Positions 22,456-32,710 of a stretch of DNA of 64,000 nt are shown here, in pieces. A program made the translations under genes and the position numbers. Position 1 is the first letter of the stretch. Each line of letters begins with the position of its first letter. The stretch covers positions 51,283,457-51,347,456 of the forward strand of contig NC_029520.1 of NCBI RefSeq assembly GCF_001577835.2. The letters run 5' to 3'. This DNA comes from Coturnix japonica. Lineage: Eukaryota; Chordata; Aves; Galliformes; Phasianidae. Under the pieces are notes generated by a model that saw only the letters and a program-made list of their open reading frames with translations, was not told the origin of the DNA and searched no databases.

Positions 22456-25400
22456 CTCCCGGCCGCCGCCACCGCCATCGCCTACACGCTGGCGCTGCTG
22501 CTCACCGCCGCGCTCATCTTCTTCGCTATCTGGCACGTGAGTGACGGACGGGAGAGGAAGGGAAGGGCGGGGGGAGCCGCGGGGAGCAGCCCGGTGGTGC
22601 GGCCTGGAGGAGCTGAGCCAGGCCCCGGCCGGGCGGGGTGGAGAAGGTGGGATGGAGGGGGTTGTACTGCTGGGAACTGGATGGCCCCGAGCACATGTGT
22701 TGCTTTGGGCGGATAAAACGTGTTTCTGCTTCCGGGCTGAAGCTTCACGGCCGTTCCGATCCCGTTGCAGATCATAGCGTTCGATGAGCTGAAGACAGAC
22801 TACAAGAACCCCATCGACCAATGCAACACGCTGAATCCTGTAAGTTGCCCGCTTGTTATTATTATTAAATCCACGTGAAGTGCTGTGTTACCCTGATAGA
22901 ACACAGGGCAGAGTCGCATCTGTGCTGCTGGGCCTTGGCTGCCTGCTGAACCATAGGGGAAACTCTGATTTTTACGTTCGAGTTGAGTGTTGTGTTGTTA
23001 ATGTGCGGTGCTGGTGTCAGCCGTCCGACTAACGCTCTTTCAATCTGCTTTCCACGTTTTTACGGCACAAAGACAGTTGAAAGGGTCAAAAAGATTAAAA
23101 GAGTCAGAATTGCGCTCCAGGTGTGTACTGCCTCCGTCTCCTTTAACGCTGCTTTCATTTCGTTGGGAACATCCGTTGTTAGCGGAGATGTTTCATCCTG
23201 TGCCTGCACACCCGCTTGGTTTTGTCCCGTGGGGTTTCCAACACCTTCATGGATCCCCATATATTGTGCCCAATGATTTTGTTTGCTTTACCCTGTGAAG
23301 TGAGGAAAACTGTTACATGCCCGTTATGTGAGTCCTCCGGGTTAGAATAGCTTGGAGGGGAGCTGGAAGGAAACTGTAACCAGGAGCAGAGGGATAATGT
23401 GTTATATAGTAGCTGGGGTGGATGTGAATGGGCACAGCACTGCTGCCCATAGAGCCGTGCATCTAACAGTTTCCCTTGCTTGGCCTGCTGCAGTGTGGGG
23501 GGAAGGCAAAGTTCTCATTGCATCGATGCATTATGATGTTATTGCAACCTTTGAAGTATCGCAGCGCGCATGTTGAAAGCAAATATTAACCTTCTGCTAA
23601 CCCACGTGCATGTGGTGGTTGTTTCTGGGATGAAAATAGGAAGGAAGGTGGGGTTTGATGTTGTGGAAGGAGGGCAGCAGCTGGGAGTGGAGTCAGGATT
23701 TGGGCTCTCAAAGGGGGCTGTTCAATGGGGATAAAGGCAGCTGGGGGGGCACTGCGAGAGGGAGGCGTCCTGGTGTGGGAGCAGGATCTAATAGGGAAGG
23801 TGAAGAGAAATACATTGTGAAACGTGTGCTGAAATAACCTGCAAATTCCAGACCTGGTAAATAGGCTGCCAAGCTCAGAACACCGCTGGTTTTGTTGTTC
23901 TGCTTTAAATAGACGCCAAGTTGTAACTGCTAATATACCCAGAAGGAGCTGGATGCAGATATGTCCTTGTGACGTTTCAGTTACGACAGCTTGTTGTTGT
24001 TGCTGTTGCTGTGCTTTCACTTTGTGTGCTATTTATCACTCCAGGAAGCAGAATGTAGCAGCACAGTAGATGGTGAGGGCGACTCCTGGCAGCTCCGAGG
24101 TTCTGAGGGAGATGGTTTGGGGCTCTCAATGAGTTACACGATGCTGTGGTATTGGTGTAGTCCTGCAGGCAAAGGAAGAGCACAGTGCACTGTGTGTGTG
24201 TATGGACACACAGCTGGAATCCGAGCTAGGATGTATTTCTCATGTATTTCTCATGAGATGCTTTAGTGCTCCCAAGTTGGGAAGGTTTGCTTCTTTCTGA
24301 ATGGTTTAAGAGAGGAATCAATGCCGCTTTATGGTACTTGGTCTCACACTGGGTGCAGGGTTTCGCTGGCTCTTTGCATGCATTTATTCTACCTGCCCCT
24401 CCATACTACTCCTATTAATAAACACTAATACGAGCTGGCATTTCATGCTTTTATCATGTCATGGTAATTGATAGTTAGCTCTGTGGGCTCCTGCTGGAAA
24501 GCATGATGTTGCCAAGCATGCAAAGCCAGCTGTGGGTGAAGGAGGCCAAAGCTGGCTGTGTGCTCACCTGGTGGGCAGAGCTTGGCCTCGGAGATCCCAT
24601 CCTGGCCCCAGTTGGAAGCTGAAAACTACATCTATCTGACAGCTTTGATTCGATATTCATATATGAAAACACAAAACAGCTTTTTGCCTACAAACAAGTT
24701 TGTAGCACATGTTTCTTGGTGGTGTTTCTCTGTTACACGAGCAGAAATAGCTCTGTCTATGGAGGCAATAGAGATCTCTTATTCTGAGCATTCCATTTTT
24801 TAAAGTCTTCTCAGCTGATGATGAATATCACGTGAAAACAGCAAGGCACAAACTGCTCCTTGCTCTTTTCACTTGCAGTCCCTTAAAATAACACTTAAAC
24901 AAAGGCTTACCTCCAAAATAGATGAAACGATGCATGTTTTGTTTGCAGTTATCCAAACTTCTAACTCGTGTTTTTCTTTTCCAGCTCGTACTTCCAGAGT
25001 ACCTCATCCATGCATTCTTCTGTGTTATGTTTCTCTGTGCAGCAGAGTGGCTTACGCTGGGTCTCAATATGCCTTTGTTGGCTTATCATATTTGGAGGTA
25101 ATATTGACGGGTCTGGTGTGTGTGTACACATGTTAACTGTAACCCATTCTCCTGTTGCAGTGCTTCCTGTTAAGTGTTCTGTGTCTGCAGTAAGTAAGGG
25201 ATGCTTCCTGGGGTGGCAGTGAGAAAGCTGACATCCAGGCTGTCAAATGAAAAGCATCGCTTTGCTTCTTCTCCTTGTTTGTATTCCCTTGTGCTGCGCA
25301 AGAACCCCGTGTTGGGCAGCAGTGGCAGCTGATGTGTTGGAGATGCACTGAAGCTGCATATTGACAGCGTGGGCTGCTGGTAGGAGTGGCAGCCCTGCTT

Positions 25401-27003
25401 TCTTTGGCTGTTAGTTCCTCACTATGAGAGTGGTGAGGTGCTGGAACAGCTGCCCAGAGAGGCTGTGGATGCCCCGTCCATCCCTGGAGGTGTTCAAGGC
25501 CAGGTTGGATGGGCCCTGGGCAGCCTGGGCTGGTATTCAATGTGGAGGTTGGTGGCCCTGCCTGTGGCTTCGTGATCCCTTCCAACCCAAGCCATTCTGT
25601 GATTCTATGATAATGTCTGCGCAGGGAGCTGCAGGAGATTGTAATGGAACCCCACAGGAGAGATTTCCTTGTGTGGTTGTAGCTGTGTTAGTCCTGGCTG
25701 GAGGTAGGGTGGCCTGCATTAAACCACAGCTGTGGGTTCGTTCTGCATTGACCTGCATGAGTGCCCTTCCACTGTGCTACCCAACATACATTTTAGTAAT
25801 GACTCAAGGCTGCAGGCTACGTAGGACGCTGTGGTGATCCCTTCTCCACCTTATCCAAGCCTTTATGAGGAATCCCATGTAAAACTTGCAGAACACTGGT
25901 TTTCATTTATAAACAAATGTCCTGTTTCCAGCTGCTGTGCCAGCGTTTGTCCTGGTTTAGGGCTGGGGGCAGCTCCTGAGGCTGTGTGTGTTAGAAACTC
26001 TTTGGTGCCCATGGTCAACATGGGGCCTCTTGCACTATGCAGTCTCCTATGAGTTGCTGTGGCTCCTCATTGCAGTGCTGTGCTGCTTGGTGGGCGGGGG
26101 GCACAAACCCATGTTTGCCATTGCTGGTGCCCCAAAACTGATTGTGTGTCGCTTCCAGGTACATGAGTAGACCTGTGATGAGCGGCCCTGGGCTGTACGA
26201 TCCTACAACCATCATGAATGCAGACATTTTAGCCTATTGCCAGAAGGAAGGATGGTGCAAATTAGCATTCTACCTTCTATCATTTTTTTACTACTTATAT
26301 GGGTAAGTTCGTTCCTCTGTCTAATCCTCATTCTGCTCTTTGAGGCTGGGTGTAGCGCCAAGAGAGGTTTTCAACTCAGGAATGTAAATAACACCAACCT
26401 GCCTGAGGAAGGAATTCACACCTGCCTTATACTGGCTTTTAAAACACAGGTCTTAATGTGGTTGGAGTTACTCATTTGAATCTGTGCCTTAGAATGACTG
26501 GGGAGGTGTACACCTCTCTTCTGTTAAGCACAACTGAATGGCCCCCTCCCCACCCAGACCTCATTAAGAAATTGGAACAGTATTTCTGAGCTGTGTGGGT
26601 ATTGGAGCTGGTTTTTCTTTGAGTGTAATGTGACGGTCATTCCAAGAGCAAAAAGGGATGGGACCCACCGAAGCCATCCCAACTCTGTTGTACCTTGTCC
26701 TGCTTCCAAGCCAACAGCTGGTGGGTGCTGGGCAGTGTGACATGGCTGCTGAGTGCTGACAAGGCTGAGGGGTGTCCCAGGTGCTGTGCTGCTTCATCTG
26801 CTTGTCACATCAGTTCTCAGCATCCTTGGCAGCGCCCCGTGCTGTGTTTGTGTCAAGTCTCCTGTTGCAGTCCATGTGCCTCACACGGATTTGCTTCTTT
26901 AAGGCGGTGTAATTAAATGTGTAACGTTGATCAAAACGACACGGCTGAACGTTATTGGTTTTTCTTCTTTTTCAGCATGATTTATGTTCTGGTGAGCTCT
27001 TAA
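22456..27003 (+). CDS. CNIH1: Cornichon homolog 1, ER cargo receptor (five exons; start codon not visible)
   Basis: Coding exons are to 22536, then 22771-22839, 24985-25097, 26159-26302 and 26976-27003. Exons 2-5 encode 117 residues nearly identical to human CNIH1 ([19 protein letters not shown] through [10 protein letters not shown], with Ser for Ala in YLLSFFYY). Exon 1 clearly encodes [16 protein letters not shown], but the expected MAFTFAAFCYM is replaced by codons reading AATAIAYT. The codon 27 places before the donor is CTC, and no ATG lies in frame before the TGA at 22429. The start given is therefore the position expected from length, not an observed ATG. Cornichons are multi-pass ER/COPII receptors that export cargo such as TGF-alpha-type ligands. 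Exon 1 could be an assembly error, a real N-terminal change, or a non-AUG start. Confidence 0.93.
22840..24984 (+). other. CNIH1: CNIH1 intron 2
   Basis: 2145 bp GT-AG intron (donor GTAAGT, acceptor TTCCAG). It contains a small GTT/GCT triplet run (about 23989-24010) and a 12-bp tandem duplication of ATGTATTTCTC-like sequence (24231-24256). No CR1 was recognised. Confidence 0.85.
25098..26158 (+). other. CNIH1: CNIH1 intron 3, containing a CR1
   Basis: 1061 bp GT-AG intron splitting the Arg codon of HIWRYMSRP (AG|G). It contains one CR1 (25417-25612) and nothing else I recognise. Intron 4 (26303-26975, 673 bp) is also plain. Confidence 0.85.
25417..25612 (+). repeat. CR1 LINE 3' fragment
   Basis: Forward CR1 end: gagagtggtgaggtgctgg through gccattctgtgattctatg, about 195 bp, with a well-preserved 3' terminus. 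It is 5'-truncated and of the same subfamily as the copies at 35941, 39927 and 45868. Confidence 0.95.
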
Positions 27004-27825
27004 GAAGACGTTTGGCAAGCTTTGTTCCATTTAAGTGCATGCAAAAGCCACAAACCATGGATTATTTACAGCGACAACGTCGTACCGAGATGAAATACGG
27101 AATCCGATGATCGCATCCGCTTTACAAAATGACTCCCCTATTTTTAAAAGATTTCCACATTTTATACTTGTGGAAAGACTGTTTTCTTATACCTTACCGG
27201 GACACTGAAATGATGGAATTACATGTACATTAGTTTAAAGATTACTGGGATTTGACTTTGCACTCCATAAGGAACAGCCGTAGTCCTCCAGTAGTTTGTA
27301 AGTGAGCAGCCATAGCACAGCAGTACCTTGGGGCCGGGTTTCGGTGTGGCCTCGTGTCCCTCTGCCATCAGCTGAAGTGCGTTGGGCTGGGGGGGCTGTG
27401 TGTGCCATGCTCTGCCTGGAGGTGGTGCCAGTCTTAAGAGCTGAATTCAGGGACACAACTGCAAAAGGCACTTCTGTTCTTATTGCTTTTCCTGTCTGGG
27501 TAATCTTCCCCCATACGTGCATGGTTCAGAGGCTTCTGTATTTCAGCAAATGCCAGCCTTGCTGTGCTCACAGGTGTGTGTCAGCGCGGTAGGAAACATT
27601 GCATTGTCCACAAAGGAGTGAATTTAGATGATCTTTTACAGTCCGTGCACAGAAACCATTAGCTAATTTACTCACAAATGGATCAATCCACATTTATCAA
27701 TTCCAATGGTGAAAATACTCCTGAGCTTGAGAGTAAATACTACAGAGCTTTTCAAAGGAGAGATTGTTGTGAAACTGCCCTGCTGTTCCTTAGTGCAAGA
27801 AATAAAGTCTCAAATTCAGAAGTGC
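27004..27825 (+). other. CNIH1: CNIH1 3' UTR (candidate extent)
   Basis: No coding sequence recognised after the stop. An AATAAA hexamer at 27801-27806 gives a tail of about 800 nt. Another AATAAA near 28354-28360 lies beyond the CDKN3 tail signal. The transcript end is inferred. Confidence 0.6.
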
Positions 27826-28099
27826 TTATTATGACTTGGTGCCTCATTTTGTCTTTAAATTGAGCAGATACCGCTGCATTCATCTGCTTTCTGCTGCCAT
27901 AATTGTGTTGCCTTTTATAAACAGCACAGAATCGAGTTGTGCCTGGACAAGGGAAGCTCCAGTTCCCTGCTTTATGGGTCTGTGGCTCTGCAGATCAGCA
28001 GTGATTGGGGCTGGGGGAGATGTTTCACATGAGCTGGTACCATTGCATTGTAAATGGTCATTGTGAACAGCCTAGGTAAGTAATGTTCCAGTTTGAACA

Positions 28100-28942
28100 G
28101 CACATATTTGTATGAATAGTTTATTTGTTCCCTTTGAGTCCATCAGGTGCAACAGCACAGCATACAGGTGGCTGCAGGAAGCTGAAGTCCAATCTTCATG
28201 TGTTACAGTGGGAGAAAACAGGTGGATTTACAGCTCTGTGCTGGGGACTTGGCATCTTTAACAGCCATTGAATGTCTCCCATGAATTTGGTTGCTTTTTG
28301 AGTACTGCTGTAGCCCAGCACTCAGCTGCACAGAAGCAAAATACTCCTCAATCAATAAAACAGTAAAGCTTTACACATGGGAATGAATCCAAAAGTGAAA
28401 GCAGGAGAGGAACTTCCTAGTGGGGTTCTAATGTGAACTTCAGCTTCCAGCTGCCCCCAGCCAGGAGCAAAGTGCTTGGCTTGAGACTGTCTTGCTGCTG
28501 TGGAGAAGATGCCAGAACTGAGCAATTACACACAGCTAGACATATTTCATATATCTATTACATATAGCTATATTTTACAAACAGGGCTGTAGCCTGGAAG
28601 TATGTTTGTCCATCTTTCTCTACACGCTGAAGTAGAAGGCAGCCTATTGGCTTTCCAAGCCTATAGTCCGTGTGCAAGTTGTCCTTGTGTTAAGAAGCCT
28701 GGTAGGCATTCAGGCCCCCAACGCATAACAGTTCTGTGCATTTTTAAGGCAGTGAGGGTTAAGGACTGCTGAACAGCTCAAGTTGTTCTACATCCATCAG
28801 GATTTCTGCCCCCAGCCCCACTGCTTTGCACACACCTGACAGCAGCTGTGTCACCGAGGTGGTAGCAATGAGCAGTTCCTCAGGTTGGGATGAGCCGCCT
28901 TGTCCAGGTGTCTGCAAACAAAGCCTTCACTCCAGCACGAGT
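28100..28942 (-). other. CDKN3: CDKN3 3' UTR (candidate extent)
   Basis: Minus-strand sequence after the CDKN3 stop. The first clear minus-strand AATAAA is at 28125-28120, giving a tail of about 820 nt. It converges on the CNIH1 tail, with about 310 bp between the two hexamers. Confidence 0.55.
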
Positions 28943-31900
28943 TCACCGTGACACAGAGCGCTGTGCTGTGTCCTGTGCTGCCAGATGTGCAGCTACGCTC
29001 TCTCGGAAGTCATGGATAAAATTGTATTGCTGGAAAAGCACAAATCCCATCTGTAATGAGCGCTGTGTGCTTCTGGAATAGGTACCACCCAGAATTCAAA
29101 CTGCACCCTCCTACTCTATTTAGGTTTTCTTCTTGCATTTATTCCTAATCCTCTGGAATTTTTTTACCCTTGGACAGATGAGATGGATCTTGCTCAGGTC
29201 CTGTGCTTGCCAGAAAGGGCACACGTGAGCTTAAGGTAACTACATAGGTGGCAGTTCCACATTACAACTCAAAGCTGCTTTATTTGGGTCAACTAAAGAA
29301 GACTGCTCTCGCCACAAAGAGTTCATGATCCAGCACAATGAGGCCTAAGTTTGTGCTAAGAGCTGTCATGCCAACCCATACATTATTTGGAGCACTAATG
29401 GACAGGTGTTCAATATGAGATTTAACTATCAGAGGCTAAAGGAGAGACCAACCCAAATGAAGGCTTCAAGTGATAACGTTTGTTCATATTTCCTACCCCC
29501 TTCCCAACCCCCTTCAACCAAGGATGCAAGCTGTTCATCTGCTCTCTTGGTTTGTGGAAAACTGCTCTTCAGCAAGTAGTTCAAATTAAATTTGGCTTCC
29601 AGAGGCTCAGAGCTGGCAAGGGGACGGGCTCCAGGTAATTCCTTTTCCTTGGAAGCTATTGCCTTGTGAATGGATCCAATGACAGCTTCTCTTGCATGTA
29701 CACAGAACTACTGTGTATGAACTTCTGCTGACCCAAGAGTAGCCAAACCCCCAGCAAAGCAAGAGAAGAAGAAAGCCAACTGTTAAGCAGCTTAAGACCC
29801 TCCATGGAGAGGGTTAAAAATAATGTTAGGGGTACTTGAAACAAGACTGCTAGTGCATTAATGTGGCAGCTGCAGAACTCAGTTAAGCTGAGTCAGAAAG
29901 ATTTAAGAAAGAAGCAGAAAAATTAAGCAGAAGAGAATGAGGACAAGAAAAAGACGGACAACAGCTTAGTGGGTTATGAGTAGGGATAAGGATGAGAAAG
30001 GAAGAGATTACTAGTGATGGCAAAGAGCAGACAAGCAGGACGTGTTGAATTCAGTACAGGCAGACCAGGCTGGCACCAACAGGAAAGAAAAATGCCAGAA
30101 GCAGCACAAACTCAGGAAAGCAGTGGGGGCAGCAGCTGTGAAACACCTCTAAAGATGGAAGGATCCCTTTGTGAAGTGGAGGGAATGACTGTCCAGACTC
30201 TCCACTTTCAACTCATCTGCTACCTGTTGCAGTCCCATTACCTTGATTGTCTGTATTGCCCTGGATCCTCTTAAGGCTCTGAGGCTGTCTATGGCTTGCT
30301 GAGGTGTCACTACATCCGAAAGCTGAAGCAGGAGGCATGCAGCTACTGTAAGGGAAAGGTAAGCATGGATTCTGCTGAGCACCTCTTGCTCTGCACAGCA
30401 CCACTTTGGCACAGTAGAAAGTCTACTCTGTGTAAACCACTCTGGGAAAAGCCACCCCAACACAGTGCACTTAACAGATCAGTTGGATGGCCCTCGTCCC
30501 ATCTGACTGCTACACCTTTAGGCAGTGGTGTCTCATGGGAACAGGGGTCTAAATCAACTTAATCAGGTATTGAGATGGGGGAAGGCAGCTGCTTACTGAG
30601 ACAGGAGCGTCCGAGGCCACCGTAACAGCTGCAAGAGAAGAGAACGTTTGTTTAGAGCAAGCTGTGGCACACTGCAACACACTCAGCCCCCTCCATATGC
30701 AAGTGTAAGATACAGTTCTTGCCTCAATATAAGAGCAGCAGTAGTACAAGAAAGCCTTGTAATTACTTCTAGAAATAATGAGCATCCTTTATTTATTCTC
30801 AGAAACAGATCTCAGAAAGGCCAAGTGAGCTCCAAAGGGGTACAAGAGGTGAAAGAAGCTTTCCACAGCTTAAGCTAACCCTAAAGAAAGCGACTGTCAT
30901 TTGACAGGATTCCATTTCAGGTGGTCACGCAGGAACACTTGGTGAAGGAATCACAACTTACTGGATAATTGTCTTCCTGCTGCTTTCCAGGCAGTTTCTG
31001 AGCTCTTCCAGAATGGTGCAGCACGTGGTGATGTCAGGAGCATCTCCATCTGGAATAGGATAGTGGTGCACACAGATCCCATGCTCTTGGTAAGCATCTA
31101 TAAGGTTTGGTGCTCGGTATTTTAAGAGCTCTCCTTTGGTACAAAACACGAACACATCCTGTATCCCATAGTTCATTAGTTCACCTGCCAACAGATTAAG
31201 ACACTTGCACATAAACAAAGCCTATCAAGCTTAAGCATAAACAGATAAGCTACTTGGTACCAATTGCCTTGTTTAGCCTTTGAAGGTAAGACAACAGATG
31301 TTAGCAGTTCTGCTTTAAGCAGCATTTACTTCCATTGAGTCTTGCCTACATTTGTCTTCAGAGGAATTCTCAGTCCAGAGTCAGCTTAGAGACAAGGCTC
31401 AACCAAAGTCAGGTCAGCACTGAAAACAGTCTGAGTAACTACTGCTGGCTTAAGCATGATTCTTCCCCATCTCCAGCTGTAACTGTCCAACCATCTCCCT
31501 TTGCTGAAATGAGAGGCGCTCAGACGCTGATCAGAAGACTCACCAATATCTTTCTGAAGATTCCTTCTAATGTCCTTAAACCTACAACCTAAAACAAATG
31601 AGGAATGTTGGTTATGACCTCACATTTCATTAATGCCTGCTACAACAGAAGAACAAAGCAGACAGCCTTCCCTCAGCACCAAAGCCACAGCCCCACAACA
31701 GATCCTGGTTCTGCAAATGGATTACTAGTGTGGAATGCAGTATTAAGCAGATAATGCTGTTTAAACTCTAATGGAATAGGATTTTAAGAGTCACTCGAGG
31801 TTTTAAGCTGTTGCACACCTTACAGATGAAAAAGTTCGGGGTATTATAAGTCAGAGTGAAATCAGTGCCTGGCCTTGAATGCCTGCAGGGATGGGGCATC

Positions 31901-32544
31901 CACAACCTCCTTGGGCAACCTGTTCCAGTGCGTCACCACCCTCTGGGTGAGAAGCTTCCTCCTAAGAACAAACCTAAACCTCCCCTGTCCCAGTTTAAAA
32001 CCACTCCCCCTTGTCCCATCACTGCTCACCCTCATAAACAGTAATTCCCCTCCTGTTTACACACTCCCTGTAAATACTGGAAGGTCACTGCTTGGAAGCC
32101 GCTCCACCAAATAACAGCAAACAGAATTCAGGGCTACGAGATATTTCTTCTCATCAGCTCAAACACACCCGCAAACCTCACTAAATAATGCTTACCTGGA
32201 AGGGCACACAAGCCCAGGAATGCGGAGGAGTAGGCAGGAGACAGAGGAAGCCTGTCAGGAGATACATATTGCATGTTAAGAGGGGAGGGGAAGGGGAGGG
32301 GAAGGGAAGGGGAAGGGAATGGGAAAGGAAGCAGCTCTATGCTGGTTATTTTAAGATCGATTCTTTCCAACGCTGAGGGATCACCACATCCCACCGCCCG
32401 CTCCCTTACAGAGCCGCAGTACCCCCACAGCGCCACCCAGCCCCACCGGGGACGCCTCGCTCCTCACCAGGACAGCGGCAGCGGCTCCTGCCCCTCCTCC
32501 TCAGCGCCTTCTTCATCCGACGAGTCAAAGCCGGCTACGTGCAT
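28943..32544 (-). CDS. CDKN3: Cyclin-dependent kinase inhibitor 3 (KAP phosphatase, seven exons)
   Basis: Exons 32544-32468, 32251-32196, 31588-31544, 31184-30962, 30628-30597, 30345-30242 and 29029-28943 total 624 nt and encode 207 residues (human 212). All introns are GT-AG with matching phase. The first in-frame ATG (MHVAGFDSSDEE) is used because an in-frame TAG lies 12 codons upstream. The dual-specificity phosphatase signature HCYGGLGRS gives catalytic C135 and R141, with the likely general acid D105 in HHYPIPDGDAPD. It is encoded mostly by a 32-nt exon. The C-terminus QYNFIHDFRESVAAHL ends in RSVSR, as in human. The enzyme is known to dephosphorylate CDK2 on its activation-loop threonine and binds CDKs. 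The N-terminal leader is shorter and different from human. The promoter carries cell-cycle elements. Identification is secure. Confidence 0.96.
29030..30241 (-). other. CDKN3: CDKN3 intron 6
   Basis: 1212 bp GT-AG intron between the AIQTIK codons (donor GTAATG) and the final QYNFIHDF exon (acceptor TTTTCCAG). Read-through frames here match nothing known. No repeat recognised. Confidence 0.85.
30629..30961 (-). other. CDKN3: CDKN3 intron 4
   Basis: 333 bp GT-AG intron (donor CA|GTAAGT, acceptor CTTGCAG) that splits the His codon just before the catalytic Cys. Intron 5 (30346-30596, 251 bp) and intron 3 (31185-31543, 359 bp) are also short and hold no recognised element. Confidence 0.85.
31589..32195 (-). 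other. CDKN3: CDKN3 intron 2, containing a CR1 piece
   Basis: 607 bp GT-AG intron between the GLCALP codons (donor GTAAGC) and the CRFKDIRRN exon (acceptor TTTTAG). About 240 bp of it is a CR1 fragment. Confidence 0.85.
31862..32105 (-). repeat. CR1 LINE fragment lacking its 3' terminus
   Basis: Inverted CR1 internal-to-5' part (gccttgaatgcctgcaggg, gggcaacctgttccagtgcg, aacctcccctgtcccag). It is closest to the copy at 39067, but the terminal atagaatga part and about 110 bp next to it are absent. Located in CDKN3 intron 2. Confidence 0.9.
32281..32335. repeat. (GGGGA/GGGAA)n purine-rich simple repeat
   Basis: About 55 bp of almost pure purine on the plus strand, made of GGGGA and GGGAA units. 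It lies in CDKN3 intron 1 (32252-32467). On the CDKN3 strand it is a long pyrimidine run ending about 30 nt before the exon 2 acceptor. Confidence 0.9.
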
Positions 32545-32710
32545 GGCAAGCGGCTGCGGGCGGAGAACAGCGAGGAACTAAGGGCGGAGTGACGGCCCCG
32601 GCCCCAAGATGGCGCCGCTCAGCTCCCGCCGTACGTTTGAATTCAGCCCGCCTTAATCGGGGCCTTCTCTGATTGGTGACCAGAGGAGGAGAAGCGCGCT
32701 GATTGGCTGT
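32545..32710 (-). promoter_or_regulatory. CDKN3: CDKN3 promoter with paired CCAAT boxes and a CDE/CHR-like site
   Basis: Two ATTGG cores (CCAAT on the CDKN3 strand) lie at 32672-32676 and 32702-32706, exactly 30 bp apart. About 30 bp nearer the gene, TTTGAA (32636-32641) is preceded at a 4-nt gap by a CGCC/GGCG-type CDE core. A YY1-like AAGATGGCG motif is at 32607-32615. This is the usual layout of NF-Y plus DREAM/MuvB cell-cycle promoters, fitting the known late-cycle expression of CDKN3. Function is inferred. Confidence 0.7.

Noticed and set aside
22147-22821. 224-codon minus-strand open frame across CNIH1 exon 1 and 2
   Set aside because: It is antisense to a CpG island and two real exons, low-complexity Pro/Ser/Arg-rich, with no domain. 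GC-rich DNA makes such open frames by chance.
25133-25585. 150-codon minus-strand frame in CNIH1 intron 3
   Set aside because: About half of it is the reverse of a CR1 3' region, so it is repeat-derived chance coding.
29656-29844. Possible last CDKN3 exon ending VYMQEKLSLDPF
   Set aside because: The true final exon at 29029-28943 matches the human C-terminus through RSVSR and keeps phase; this piece does not.
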